Shown: positions 18,101-27,286 of the stretch, piece by piece
Layout: each line of letters starts with the position of its first letter
Numbering within the stretch: position 1 is the stretch's first letter
Assembly: GCA_020636155.1 (NCBI GenBank)
Contig: JACJYM010000016.1
Coordinates: 1-52,793, forward strand
Direction: 5' to 3'
Source: Lewinellaceae bacterium
GTDB lineage: Bacteria; Bacteroidota; Bacteroidia; Chitinophagales; Saprospiraceae
DNA length: 52,793 nt
The notes under the pieces: generated by a model
Seen by the model: only the letters and a program-made list of their open reading frames with translations
Databases searched by the model: none
Told to the model about the DNA's origin: nothing
Position numbers and translations under genes: made by a program

Positions 18101-21100
18101 ATGAAAAATATATATATTCCAATAATAATCTTCCTTCTATCCATTGCAACTATTGGTCATAGTCAATACAAAGGCATTTTGGGAAGTATTAATAATGATA
18201 GTGCTGATAAAGTTATTGAAGTAAATGATGACATTTATATCATAGGGCAAGTGCAAATTGGATTAGATTTATTTGCCACGTTTTCTAAGGTAAATAAGAT
18301 AACTGGAGCTACAACCTCAACTAGACTACAATCTCCTACTAATTTTACAGATTTTGTTTATGACCCTAACAGTGACAAGTTTTTAGCTATTGGAAATACA
18401 TCAAATATTGGAAATTCTGATAATAATTCCATTCTTTATGTATTTGATAGAAATTGTAGTGTTGTAACTTCTAAAGTTTTCAATCTTTTTGGTAGGGAGA
18501 TAATGGTCAGAGTAATTTTGCATCCAAATCCAATAAATGGAAACTTTCCTTTTTATATATTAATGCGAAAAAATCCGGTCATGAATCTCGGGGTGTTTGA
18601 TCATACTGCCCTAATTAACCTTGATATAAATTTAAATATTAATTGGTATAAAGAGATATCGGAGACCAATGGAAATGAATTAGAAATCTTTGGAATGAAT
18701 TCACTTTTAAATGGTGATTTGGTATTAGTGGGTGCAAAATTTCCTGGAAATCACGGAGCTATTCTTAGAGCAGATGGAAATGGAAATTATTTATTTGGTC
18801 TTGAATATACCGGAATTTTTGATTTATATCATGCCATGGAACTTTCGAATAACGATATAATTGTTTCGGGTCAAGATTTTTCAAACGGTAGAGCAGTTCT
18901 AATGACAGTTGATAAATATTTTCGAGTTCAGGACGCTTATGAGTATCCAAATGCTGATAATTTTAAGGAATTTGAAATGGATGCAGTTGGAAATATTCTT
19001 ACTGTGTGCCATAGTACCGCTCATGGTGGTAATTCGGTTTTATATCGATTTGCTTCTGCCAATTTTTCAAATATTGACTTTGTAAGAACATATTTTGACA
19101 GCGAAATTTCTACTACTTTGCCACATATTTTTGTTTCAGGAAATAATGTAACCTATGTAGACAGTCGTGATTTTTCATCACCACCTTTCGGCGGAAGTGA
19201 GGTATTTTGGACATCAATTGACCATGATTTTGGTGGTCAAGATTATTGTAATTTTACTTTTAGCGATATGCCTAATCCATTAAATGTCACATTTATTACC
19301 GAAATATTGATGAAACCTGTTATTGATAGTATTGTTGTTACAAATAGCATAAATACTACTTCACTATCAGTTGATAACACTGCTTTTTGCAATCCAGAAC
19401 TGGTATGCGACTTTACATACAATTTGGATTGCTTTGATGTTAATTTTTCAAGTGTAATTAACGGTGGAGTAGGCCCCTATGTCATTCAATGGGATATAGA
19501 CTGTAACACAACTATTGATCATACCGGCGCCAATCCAGTTCATTCATTTTCTTCAACTAATGCAAGCTATTGTGTGGAAATGATTGTTACAGATGCAACT
19601 GGACAGCAATGTAGGACCCAGAAAACCATTGTTGTTGAAGACACTACTCCACCCATAGTAGAATGTGCCAAGGACGTCGTAATTGATATTCCGTGGTGCC
19701 AAGAGTATGCTCCATATTCTATCCCTACCGTTTTTTACGCAGACGATTGTAGCAATGTAACTGTTTCTTGCACCTCAATACCTACTACAGGTCTACCTTG
19801 TGGAAATAATGTAATTGTTTGTACCTATACTGATAATTCAGGAAACGTGACGACTTGCACTCATACTGTAACAGTGAATTGCTTAAAAGGTGAGATTGCA
19901 GATATTAAACAAGAATGTGATATCTCTGATCCAAGTGGAAATTCTTACGATTTTTCAATCGTTATTAATGATTTTACTGGTGCAACCAATTGTTTTCCAA
20001 ATGTAATGTCTGGTCTCTCAAACGTGACCATAAATTCTCAGAATTTTACAGTTTCCGGGTCTCAAGTCTATTTTAATTTTAATGTGACATTCTCTTGTCC
20101 ATTACCAGTAAGTTTTCCTTTTACAATTATTATGGATTGTTATTGTCCTGGAAGTATGACAAAAACCTATACATTAAATGCAAATTCACCACTCGTATGT
20201 TGTAAATCAATTCGCCTTGAAAATGATACACTGTGCAATGATGGGAACATATATACTCTGGACATCGACGGTATTCAATACTTATGTGATATCAAGCAAG
20301 TTAGATATTATGTGTCAGATGCACCATGCCTGACGACACCTAGCGGAATGCCATTTCAGGTATCAAATATTTATAGACCTTTGCTTATAGATCCTATCCT
20401 ACATAGTGGAAATATTTGTGTATATGCAGAAATTGAGGGTAATGATCCATGTGAATTACTAAGTACCAATGTTGCAAAAATTAGTTTTTGTGATCCATTA
20501 AAAGCAACGGTTAATCAGTTGGACGAATGTTATTTAGGAGGGACAAACCATATTACTCAAGGTATATTCGTTGTCAATATTATGAATAGAGACCCAGATT
20601 GTACCTATCAATACCAATGGTATGATGGCAATAGTAATATCATTACTGGAGCTACTGACAGCACCTATGCACCCATTAATCTTTCTAATCTACCACAGAC
20701 AGATTGTTACAAAGATTATCCTTATAGTGTGGTAGTATCGAATAGTTGTAGTTCAGTTACTTTATCCACACGCATTAGACTTGATAATGCCAATGCAAGT
20801 TTGGGAACTCTTGATCTAAACCCGTACAAGGCATTGCCACTATGCTGGGGCGATGATGCTACCATTGAATTTACACCAAATTGTTCTGATGATATATCAT
20901 GGGAAATTAGCCATGATGGTACAATTTATTCTCCGATGTCTACAGCGGGAAGAACGTTATCTTACAATACGAATCGCCTTTATCAAGACACTTGGTATCA
21001 AATAACTGGACCTACTACAGCTTGTCCGGCATTGCTGACGTCCATTTATATTCCTGTAAGGGATAAGCTTACTATCAACAAGTGGAAAGCTATTCCTATG

Positions 21101-21895
21101 GATGCATGTTATCCTGATCATGTCGAATTGGTTCTGGATTTTTTACCAACCAATGCTCCTGCCGGGTGCAACTATAATATTGAATGGTATAAAGATGCCA
21201 CCTTGATATATCAAAATACAGTTACTACTTATTACGATACATACTTATACTATCCGGGAATAGGTGAATCCATTGAAGGGAATTATTGGGTGAAGCTAAC
21301 TGACAATTGCTGTGGACATGTAGTCAATTCTACAGCGATATATGTAGATCCTCCAGTACAAGCTTTCATTGTAGGACCATGCTTTAGATGCAAGGACGAA
21401 ATAATAAGCTTGACAGGCGTTGTTAAAAACATTCCTCCAGGTTTTAATTGTACATATCAGTGGTATAATGAAAACGGTTTGATACCAGGCGAAACGGGAT
21501 TGAGTTTACAAGTTGATCCGAGTACATTTGGTACTTATCGTTTTCAAGTAAATTGCACCAAGGGAGCAAGTAATTGTTCTTATTTAGCTGATTTTGATTT
21601 AAGACAATGTGGACCACCGTCTGCAACAGAAGAATATGATCTAATTTCGGATTTAAAAATTTATCCTAATCCTACAAATAGTCTTACTCAAATCGAATTT
21701 TCAGACCATCTAAGAACTCAAGGAATATTAGTAATCTATGATAATATTGGTAAAAAGGTATTTACTCGGAACTTCATATTAAACGGGGAAAATCTGGAAT
21801 TAGACTTATCAAGTCTCACCGCTGGATCATATTTTGTCAGTATATTGATTAATAATGAAAAACAGATTTTTAGAAAATTAGTAAAAATTGATTAA
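18101..21895 (+). CDS. Large secreted multidomain protein with PKD and HYR domains and T9SS sorting domain
   Basis: A 1,264-residue protein. The signal peptide is MKNIYIPIIIFLLSIATIGHS. Residues about 22-410 resemble a delta-60 or beta-propeller-type repeat region (VIEVNDDIYIIGQVQIG, LVLVGAKFPGN, DIIVSGQDFSNG). Next comes a PKD-like module (about 435-525, GPYVIQWDIDCN, YCVEMIVTDATGQQC) and a HYR domain (about 525-605, DTTPPIVECAKDVVID, CGNNVIVCTYTDNSGNVTTC). Several Cys-rich Ig-like modules follow, then a T9SS tail of about 80 residues (LKIYPNPTNSLTQIEF, LVIYDNIGKKVF, LTAGSYFVSILI). It is likely a surface adhesin or matrix protein. A strong terminator follows at 21908-21954. Confidence 0.8.
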   Translation: MKNIYIPIIIFLLSIATIGHSQYKGILGSINNDSADKVIEVNDDIYIIGQVQIGLDLFATFSKVNKITGATTSTRLQSPTNFTDFVYDPNSDKFLAIGNTSNIGNSDNNSILYVFDRNCSVVTSKVFNLFGREIMVRVILHPNPINGNFPFYILMRKNPVMNLGVFDHTALINLDINLNINWYKEISETNGNELEIFGMNSLLNGDLVLVGAKFPGNHGAILRADGNGNYLFGLEYTGIFDLYHAMELSNNDIIVSGQDFSNGRAVLMTVDKYFRVQDAYEYPNADNFKEFEMDAVGNILTVCHSTAHGGNSVLYRFASANFSNIDFVRTYFDSEISTTLPHIFVSGNNVTYVDSRDFSSPPFGGSEVFWTSIDHDFGGQDYCNFTFSDMPNPLNVTFITEILMKPVIDSIVVTNSINTTSLSVDNTAFCNPELVCDFTYNLDCFDVNFSSVINGGVGPYVIQWDIDCNTTIDHTGANPVHSFSSTNASYCVEMIVTDATGQQCRTQKTIVVEDTTPPIVECAKDVVIDIPWCQEYAPYSIPTVFYADDCSNVTVSCTSIPTTGLPCGNNVIVCTYTDNSGNVTTCTHTVTVNCLKGEIADIKQECDISDPSGNSYDFSIVINDFTGATNCFPNVMSGLSNVTINSQNFTVSGSQVYFNFNVTFSCPLPVSFPFTIIMDCYCPGSMTKTYTLNANSPLVCCKSIRLENDTLCNDGNIYTLDIDGIQYLCDIKQVRYYVSDAPCLTTPSGMPFQVSNIYRPLLIDPILHSGNICVYAEIEGNDPCELLSTNVAKISFCDPLKATVNQLDECYLGGTNHITQGIFVVNIMNRDPDCTYQYQWYDGNSNIITGATDSTYAPINLSNLPQTDCYKDYPYSVVVSNSCSSVTLSTRIRLDNANASLGTLDLNPYKALPLCWGDDATIEFTPNCSDDISWEISHDGTIYSPMSTAGRTLSYNTNRLYQDTWYQITGPTTACPALLTSIYIPVRDKLTINKWKAIPMDACYPDHVELVLDFLPTNAPAGCNYNIEWYKDATLIYQNTVTTYYDTYLYYPGIGESIEGNYWVKLTDNCCGHVVNSTAIYVDPPVQAFIVGPCFRCKDEIISLTGVVKNIPPGFNCTYQWYNENGLIPGETGLSLQVDPSTFGTYRFQVNCTKGASNCSYLADFDLRQCGPPSATEEYDLISDLKIYPNPTNSLTQIEFSDHLRTQGILVIYDNIGKKVFTRNFILNGENLELDLSSLTAGSYFVSILINNEKQIFRKLVKID

Positions 21896-21907
21896 GGTTC
21901 TTTGCAT

Positions 21908-21954
21908 AAAAAAGGCTATTGGGGTAATTTGAATTTTTGCCCCAATCCTTTTTT
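21908..21954 (+). terminator. Rho-independent terminator after the HYR/T9SS gene
   Basis: AAAAAAGG-ct-ATTGGGG (21908-21924) pairs with CCCCAAT-CC-TTTTTT (21940-21954) around a 15-base loop, leaving a two-base bulge. The stem closes 12 bases after the stop at 21895 and ends in a T-run. The symmetric A/T flanks would allow function on either strand. Confidence 0.88.
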
Positions 21955-21964
21955 CAAAAATGCT

Positions 21965-21972
21965 TAAATTTG
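21965..21972 (+). promoter_or_regulatory. Bacteroidota-type -7 element (TAnnTTTG)
   Basis: TAAATTTG lies 31 bases before the ATG at 22004 and just after the terminator, so the lipoprotein gene probably starts its own transcript here. A TTTG at 21936-21939 is 25 bases upstream, a little far for a -33 element. Confidence 0.42.
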
Positions 21973-22003
21973 ACCAATACATCACTTAAAAAATTAAATA
22001 AAA

Positions 22004-22600
22004 ATGAAAACACTTAAGATATTTACACTACTTCTTTTTGCTACTATTTTTTCAATGAGCTCTTGCTCTAAAGATGACGATCAAGACCAAAATGATAACA
22101 TTGGAACATATAAATATGATGGCATAAATTATAACATTAAGGACGCCGGTTTTATCATCAATACTTCTTACGATTTTATAAAAGAAAAAGAGGTAATCTC
22201 GGGATTTACATTAGTATTTATTGATGGAAAATTTTTACCTGAGGATTCTGAGTTTGTTACGACTGATATGGAGCATGGATATTATGTGGAAGTGGAACTG
22301 TCGGAATATATTGATATTTTGGATGAATTGAATTATAAAAATGTCGTATTCACTGACGTTGATGGTTCATTTATAGTGAATATTAATGAATTTTATGATG
22401 TTCAGGTAGTAAATAATGTGGAGTATGGCGGGATAGATGACTACGATGACGTATCGATTCTTTCGCCAGGAAATTTAGTTTTAAATAACTTTGTACCCAG
22501 CAATTCCTCTATAAAATTGGATATTACTTTTGAGTACCTAATGGAAAATGGCAAATCATTATCCGGGAGTTTTAAGGGAGATGTTCGCATATTACAATAA
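22004..22600 (+). CDS. Lipoprotein of unknown function
   Basis: A 198-residue protein. MKTLKIFTLLLFATIFSMSSC gives a lipobox with Cys21, followed by SKDDDQDQND, an acidic stretch like the lipoprotein export signal of Bacteroidota surface lipoproteins. The mature part is rich in acidic residues and beta-prone (LSGSFKGDVRIL at the end) and resembles a small beta-sandwich, but no family is recognised. It has its own -7 element and a terminator before it. The next gene converges, with only 11 bases between the stops. Confidence 0.7.
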   Translation: MKTLKIFTLLLFATIFSMSSCSKDDDQDQNDNIGTYKYDGINYNIKDAGFIINTSYDFIKEKEVISGFTLVFIDGKFLPEDSEFVTTDMEHGYYVEVELSEYIDILDELNYKNVVFTDVDGSFIVNINEFYDVQVVNNVEYGGIDDYDDVSILSPGNLVLNNFVPSNSSIKLDITFEYLMENGKSLSGSFKGDVRILQ

Positions 22601-22611
22601 AATATTTTGGG

Positions 22612-23511
22612 TTATGGCATGGAGCAGTAGGCACTTATTTTTTCTCTAAACAACGAATTAATTATTTTCATGATATTAGTGGAAGAAGTATTGACAATGC
22701 TTCTTCCATCTATTTCATTAATAGGTGTCAGTTCTCCCATAGTGCCTGTACAGAATACTTCATCAGCATTGTATAGTTCCGTCAATGAGATATCCCGTAC
22801 TTCACATTCTAGTCCATGATTTTTGGATATTTCAATGATGAAATCTCTCGTGATTCCGGGCAGGCATGCGGTGGCATGAGGTGTGGAGAGTCTGCCATTT
22901 TTGATCATAAATATATTGGTATCATTCAATTCTGCTACAAAACCTCTGTCGTCCAGCATCAAGGCAGCATCCTTACCTGCAACGTTTGCTTGAATTTTTG
23001 CAAGAATATTGTTTAGCAAGTTATTGTGGTGAATTTTAGAATCTAAAAACTGCGGGCTGTTTCTTCTGATGGCGCTAGATATTATTTTGATTCCATTCTC
23101 ATTGTCATAGACGGGAGGTTTCCATTCTGCCAATACGATTAATCCACACCCTTTATTGTTGAGTCGTGGATCCATGCCTGAGGTGATTTTTTCTCCACGT
23201 GTCAATGTCAATCGAATATGAACATCTTCTGTCATGTTGTTTTTTTCTAGAGTCATACGGATTGCATTTTTTATTTCTTCAGTTGTCAATACATGTTCAA
23301 ACATCAATGCCTTGGCACTTTCCTGTAAGCGGTCAAGGTGACGGTCAAGTAAGGCTATCCCACTTTTGTAAAGTCTCAGCCCCTCCCATACGGCATCACC
23401 ACCTTGTACCACACTGTCGAAAACAGAGATTTTTGCTTCATTCCGAGGTAGAATCTGGCCATTTACGAAGATGTATAAGTTCTCATTGCGAGTATCAAAT
23501 TTTTGTAGCAT
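22612..23511 (-). CDS. Class IV PLP-dependent aminotransferase (IlvE/D-amino-acid transaminase fold)
   Basis: A 299-residue protein with the fold-type IV layout: NLYIFVNGQILPRNEAKISV, GGDAVWEGLRLYKSGIALLD, the PLP lysine K159 in DSKIHHNNLLNNIL, the phosphate-side glutamate in GFVAELNDTNIFMI (about 192), and STPHATACLPGITRDFIIE plus EVFCTGTMGELTPI. It transfers amino groups between 2-oxo acids; the substrate could be branched-chain or another amino acid. Its ATG shares a base with the stop of the upstream sulfotransferase-like gene (TAATG), implying translational coupling. From memory, the same two domains are fused in plant proteins called branched-chain aminotransferase-like, so this pair probably works as one system. 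Confidence 0.88.
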   Translation of the reverse strand: MLQKFDTRNENLYIFVNGQILPRNEAKISVFDSVVQGGDAVWEGLRLYKSGIALLDRHLDRLQESAKALMFEHVLTTEEIKNAIRMTLEKNNMTEDVHIRLTLTRGEKITSGMDPRLNNKGCGLIVLAEWKPPVYDNENGIKIISSAIRRNSPQFLDSKIHHNNLLNNILAKIQANVAGKDAALMLDDRGFVAELNDTNIFMIKNGRLSTPHATACLPGITRDFIIEISKNHGLECEVRDISLTELYNADEVFCTGTMGELTPINEIDGRSIVNTSSTNIMKIINSLFREKISAYCSMP

Positions 23512-24227
23512 TATTTCAAAATTAGATTTTTAGATAATTCATTATAATATGACTGAGCCTCTTCATATAGGGGTTGTAATGATACCGGAAGGCTTATATT
23601 ATCGTTGTCAATTGATGATTGGAATCCAGTCGAACTCCACACATTTTGGTACCAATACGGAGCCCAAATGCCATCATAAGGTTTGGGTCCTTGTTCCCAT
23701 GACATCATGCTTTTTTCATATTCAATTCCGAGATTATGACAAAGAGTTTGTAATGCCTGATTGGGATTATTCAAAATGGTATCACTATCGATGATGATGG
23801 GTTTGATGTGCTGTGATTTAAAATATTCAAAGAGGAGATATTGATCTTTGATGCCGATATCGTCGATACTGGGATTCGGTATGACTTTTGCAAAAGAATG
23901 AATCACTTTTTTAGGCTCTCTAATCAGGAAGAAATTAGTAAATGGCATCATGAATTCCCAATCCATATTGCGAAGGTGGTGACCCATGTTTTTGACAAAC
24001 ACGAGGCTATCTTCCGAATCCAAGCCTTTGATATTTTGAATGATTAATTCCGTACGTAAAGGCATGGAACTTACAATATGAGACGATGAAGGATGCGTCA
24101 CTCCGGAAGTAGAAAGATAGTATCCATAAAATGGCTCATCGATGGGAATGCATCGGTCTCTTTGCCCGAATGAATACATCATGGCCGTGGAGATATTACG
24201 AGGCCCTGATACCATGTTTACAATCAT
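23511..24227 (-). CDS. Sulfotransferase-like P-loop protein coupled to the class IV aminotransferase
   Basis: A 238-residue protein. The N-terminus MIVNMVSGPRNISTAMMYSF has the 5'-phosphosulfate-loop pattern of sulfotransferase-fold P-loop proteins, and NFFLIREPKKVIHSFAKVI (about 138-156) matches the 3'-phosphate-binding strand and helix (RxPxxxxxS). It lacks a signal peptide and should be cytosolic. The stop overlaps the downstream aminotransferase ATG by one base, and the TfoX-like gene ends 8 bases upstream, giving a probable three-gene operon. Whether it is a true PAPS-dependent sulfotransferase or a non-catalytic relative is not clear. No acceptor substrate can be proposed from the sequence. 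Confidence 0.75.
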   Translation of the reverse strand: MIVNMVSGPRNISTAMMYSFGQRDRCIPIDEPFYGYYLSTSGVTHPSSSHIVSSMPLRTELIIQNIKGLDSEDSLVFVKNMGHHLRNMDWEFMMPFTNFFLIREPKKVIHSFAKVIPNPSIDDIGIKDQYLLFEYFKSQHIKPIIIDSDTILNNPNQALQTLCHNLGIEYEKSMMSWEQGPKPYDGIWAPYWYQNVWSSTGFQSSIDNDNISLPVSLQPLYEEAQSYYNELSKNLILK

Positions 24228-24235
24228 CAGAGCTG

Positions 24236-24583
24236 TTATTTATTTCGTTTTTTACTGGATTTTGCTCGTGGATTATAATCCAGACACAAGTTAATCCAAT
24301 CCGAAAAATTGGCTTCATCATCGAAACCGTCAGGAGAAATTAGGGCATATCCCTTAAGAACTCGACCTGTGAAATCCATTTTTTGACATCCCAGTCGGTG
24401 TTGGTTTATTGTAAATGCCTCTTCTCCTATTCTTACCATGAGTTGGTCTTTCATGATGCCCACACACATCTTGTCGTCAACCATGTAGCAAAGACCGCCC
24501 ATCATTTTTTTCGCTACGAAGGGAATCCCTTTGGACTCTAAATAGTGGTTAATTCTGTCTTCTAAGTAGAGATCATAAGCCAT
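24236..24583 (-). CDS. TfoX/Sxy N-terminal-domain protein
   Basis: A 115-residue protein that consists only of the TfoX N-terminal domain: FVAKKMMGGLCYMVDDKMCV (about 22-41), GIMKDQLMVRIGEEAF and DFTGRVLKGYALISPDGF. The C-terminal helix-hairpin-helix domain of the competence regulator Sxy is missing, as in many stand-alone proteins of this family whose role is unknown. It ends in a basic tail (RAKSSKKRNK). It lies 8 bases upstream of the sulfotransferase-like gene and 11 bases downstream of the stop-to-start gap of the 24595 gene, all on one strand. A competence role should not be assumed. Confidence 0.85.
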   Translation of the reverse strand: MAYDLYLEDRINHYLESKGIPFVAKKMMGGLCYMVDDKMCVGIMKDQLMVRIGEEAFTINQHRLGCQKMDFTGRVLKGYALISPDGFDDEANFSDWINLCLDYNPRAKSSKKRNK

Positions 24584-24594
24584 CTTTTTACCAA

Positions 24595-25203
24595 TTAATT
24601 TTTGCTATATTTTTTATATTTATATTCGAAATTTGCATTCATTTCTTCTGCAGCTTTGTCGAAATAATCGTGCAAGTCAAAAAATCCATGACCGATTCTT
24701 GTTTCTTGATTAAATGGAAATGGTTTTTTCAAGGGTATCGGACCATTTTCGGATAGATAATACCAAATTAGGCTCAATTGATCATAATTTAAATTCCAAT
24801 TTTTTCTTTCAAAAAATATCAAATAGGTGGGTAATGTGTCATCAAAATTACTTGCAGGTTCGTCAAAATCGGCATAGATTAAATTGTAATTTTTATTGTT
24901 GAGTACCTCATTGGCATCACTGCTGTAATAAAAATACAAGTTGTCCGGAAAGGTAAAATATTCTAAAAGTGCAGAATAAATTTCCTCATATCTTTCTTTG
25001 TTTTTTTGTTTTTCCTCTATGGCAGCTAGAGAGTCATACTTCATCATGGCCTCATACTTGCTTTTGTAATCATTGATTCTCAACAGTACATTGCCGTGCT
25101 TGACATTGACGACATGCTGCTTCATACTATAATCCTCCCTTTGAGCATAGGAATTCAGAACAAAAGCGATCATGCCAATGATGATAAAAAGTGGAGATTT
25201 CAT
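24595..25203 (-). CDS. Secreted protein of unknown function
   Basis: A 202-residue protein. MKSPLFIIIGMIAFVLNSYA followed by QRED is a type I signal peptide with a standard Bacteroidota AQ cleavage site, so the product is probably periplasmic or exported. The mature part is highly charged and aromatic (YEEIYSALLEYFTFPDNLYF, LIWYYLSENGPIPLKKPFPF) and predicted mainly helical. There are no cysteines. No family is recognised. It precedes the TfoX-like gene by 11 bases and may share its transcript, but the functions have no evident link. Confidence 0.65.
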   Translation of the reverse strand: MKSPLFIIIGMIAFVLNSYAQREDYSMKQHVVNVKHGNVLLRINDYKSKYEAMMKYDSLAAIEEKQKNKERYEEIYSALLEYFTFPDNLYFYYSSDANEVLNNKNYNLIYADFDEPASNFDDTLPTYLIFFERKNWNLNYDQLSLIWYYLSENGPIPLKKPFPFNQETRIGHGFFDLHDYFDKAAEEMNANFEYKYKKYSKN

Positions 25204-25285
25204 TAAAATATATGATTTATTGGCATCTAAAGTACCAATTTTATTTTCTTGGCGGGGAAATTCGAAAAGAAAATATGAAAATTTT

Positions 25286-26290
25286 TCATCTCACCATTTC
25301 TGCCACCATTTTTATCCACTCGGGATTATCGTTGAGACTGGGTACTAAATCGAGCTTTTCACCCCCTTTTTTGATGAATTCTTCTTTGTATTCATGACCA
25401 ATTTCTATAGTGGTTTCAAGGCAGTCAGCCACAAAGGCCGGACTAAAAACCAATAGTTTTTTATTGCCTTTGGCGAGCCGTTCATGGATGACCTCGCTGG
25501 TATATGGTTGAGTCCAGGGGTCTCTTCCTAGCCTAGATTGAAAACACACAGTGTAATTGTCTTTATGAAGCTTCAATTCATTGGCGATAGCTCGCGAAGT
25601 GGCATAACATTGTGCAGAATAACAAAATTGATTCTTCTCACAGAGCTTGTCACAACAATTTTCAGTTTTTAAACAATGATTATTTATGTCGCTTTTGGTC
25701 AATTGCCGCTGTGGGAGACCATGATAACTGAATATAAAGTGGTCATAGTTATCAAGATTAAATTTCCTTGCATTATCTGCAAAAATTTTAATCATTGTTT
25801 CATGGTCATGATATGAGTTAATAAACCTGAGTGAAGGTATTGTCCATTTTTTACTCAAGATTTTCATCACTTCTTCATACACAGACCCGGTCGTAGCCGA
25901 GGCATACTGCGGGAATAATGGAAAGATCACGATCTCGCTGACATTTTCTGATACTAGCTCATCAATGGCGCTTTCTATCGATGGATTTTGATATCGCATA
26001 CCTAAAGCGACTCTGTAATTTTCGCCCAGTATTTTTTGGACTTCATCTCGGAGTTTATAACCATAAATTTTTATTGGGCTGCCGTTTTTTGTCCAGAGTT
26101 GTTGATATAATTTGGCACTTTCCCCAGACCTAAATGGTGCAATAATGCCTCTTACCAGGGCATTTCGACCCAGCCAATTGATATCTATGACTCTCCTGTC
26201 TAATAAAAATTGTTTTAAGTATCGATAGACTGCTGATCGATTCGGCTCGTCAGGTGTGCCTAAATTTACAATCAATACCCCTTTTTTCAT
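25286..26290 (-). CDS. hemH: Ferrochelatase
   Basis: A 334-residue protein that inserts Fe2+ into protoporphyrin IX (or coproporphyrin III) at the last step of haem synthesis. GVLIVNLGTPDEPNRSAVYR is the typical N-terminus. The catalytic histidine is H190 in FIFSYHGLPQRQ, and the conserved acidic patch lies in PAFVADCLETTIEIGHEY. A cluster of six cysteines follows the His motif (C206, C212, C213, C217, C223, C228), a pattern usual in this phylum; whether it binds a cluster is not shown. Haem is needed by the di-haem peroxidase encoded at 44281. The gene is divergent from surE. Confidence 0.95.
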   Translation of the reverse strand: MKKGVLIVNLGTPDEPNRSAVYRYLKQFLLDRRVIDINWLGRNALVRGIIAPFRSGESAKLYQQLWTKNGSPIKIYGYKLRDEVQKILGENYRVALGMRYQNPSIESAIDELVSENVSEIVIFPLFPQYASATTGSVYEEVMKILSKKWTIPSLRFINSYHDHETMIKIFADNARKFNLDNYDHFIFSYHGLPQRQLTKSDINNHCLKTENCCDKLCEKNQFCYSAQCYATSRAIANELKLHKDNYTVCFQSRLGRDPWTQPYTSEVIHERLAKGNKKLLVFSPAFVADCLETTIEIGHEYKEEFIKKGGEKLDLVPSLNDNPEWIKMVAEMVR

Positions 26291-26448
26291 CTGTTTGTAA
26301 TTGAATATCTGTCAAAAATTAACTATATCGAACAATCACCTCACCTGTGTGTCATAATAATTTCATACATGGTCTATTTCATCTGATTTTGTTCTGTTGA
26401 TATCCCAAAGCTAACATATTGATAGTTCAATTGTTTCATAAAAAATTA

Positions 26449-26469
26449 ACAATAGTTCAGTACTATTGT
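26449..26469. promoter_or_regulatory. Perfect 8-bp inverted repeat upstream of surE (operator-like)
   Basis: ACAATAGT (26449-26456) and ACTATTGT (26462-26469) are perfect reverse complements around TCAGT. The repeat sits 39 bases before the surE ATG, inside the hemH/surE divergent region. An ATAGTTCA word within it also occurs at 26422. It is suited to a dimeric repressor; no T-tract follows, so it is not a terminator. Confidence 0.45.
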
Positions 26470-26508
26470 GGCATTAAATTTTTTTCTTTGTACAAAGCAA
26501 ATGACGAT

Positions 26509-27282
26509 ATGGAAAAACCATTAATATTGGTAACTAACGATGATGGTATAGTAGCACCGGGCATCAGAGCCTTGGTAGATGTGGCTTCAAAAATCGGAGA
26601 AGTGGTCGTGGTGGCACCAGATAGCCCACAATCTGGGCAAGGTCACGCCATTACGATTAATCACCCTATAAGATTGCGAAAAGTCAATATTTTTGACGGG
26701 GTAGAGGCCTATGAGTGTAGCGGTACACCAGTGGATTGTGTCAAACTGGCCAAAAATGTCCTGCTCAAAGATCGCAATATTGACCTATGTGTTTCAGGTA
26801 TCAATCATGGAAGTAATGCCAGTATTAATATCATATATTCCGGTACAATGTCTGCGGCCATGGAGGCTAGCCTTGAGGATGTTGATTCTATTGGATTTTC
26901 GCTTTTGGATTATTCCTTTGATGCTGATTTTTCGGTAGCATCACATTATGCAGAGAGAATTATAAGAGAGGTTTTAGAAAATGGAATTAAAGAGTGCAAT
27001 CTTCTGAATGTGAATTTTCCAAAATTGGATAAAAATTCGATAAAGGGGATAAAAGTGGTTTCTCAAGGGGAAGGCCGATGGGTTGAGGAATTTCAAGAAG
27101 GCATTGACCCTAGAGGTCAGAAATATTATTGGCTGAGTGGATATTTCGAAAATATAAATCCCGAGGAGGATTCAGACATCAACGCCTTAAATGATGGTTA
27201 TATTTCTGTCGTGCCATCCGGGCATAATTTGACACAATATAAGGCCATTCCCAAGTTGAAATATTTAGAAAAAATCAATTGA
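26509..27282 (+). CDS. surE: 5'/3'-nucleotidase SurE
   Basis: A 257-residue metal-dependent nucleoside monophosphatase. PLILVTNDDGIVAPGIRAL at the start holds the two metal-binding aspartates D11 and D12; VVVVAPDSPQSGQGHAIT provides the Ser ligand region, and CVSGINHGSNASINIIYSGT the Asn ligand and phosphate-binding segment. The frame extends upstream to TTG 26419, but those 30 residues do not resemble SurE, and the ATG at 26509 puts the first strand at residue 4, as usual. The next gene starts 5 bases after the stop. SurE followed by a small membrane protein and LpxB is probably one operon. Confidence 0.95.
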   Translation: MEKPLILVTNDDGIVAPGIRALVDVASKIGEVVVVAPDSPQSGQGHAITINHPIRLRKVNIFDGVEAYECSGTPVDCVKLAKNVLLKDRNIDLCVSGINHGSNASINIIYSGTMSAAMEASLEDVDSIGFSLLDYSFDADFSVASHYAERIIREVLENGIKECNLLNVNFPKLDKNSIKGIKVVSQGEGRWVEEFQEGIDPRGQKYYWLSGYFENINPEEDSDINALNDGYISVVPSGHNLTQYKAIPKLKYLEKIN

Positions 27283-27286
27283 TAAA

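Noticed and set aside
24236..24583. Competence regulator TfoX/Sxy
   Set aside because: Only the N-terminal domain is present and no competence genes are nearby, so a competence role is unsupported.
26419..26508. TTG-started extension of SurE
   Set aside because: The extra 30 residues cross the inverted repeat and probable promoter and precede the conserved first strand.
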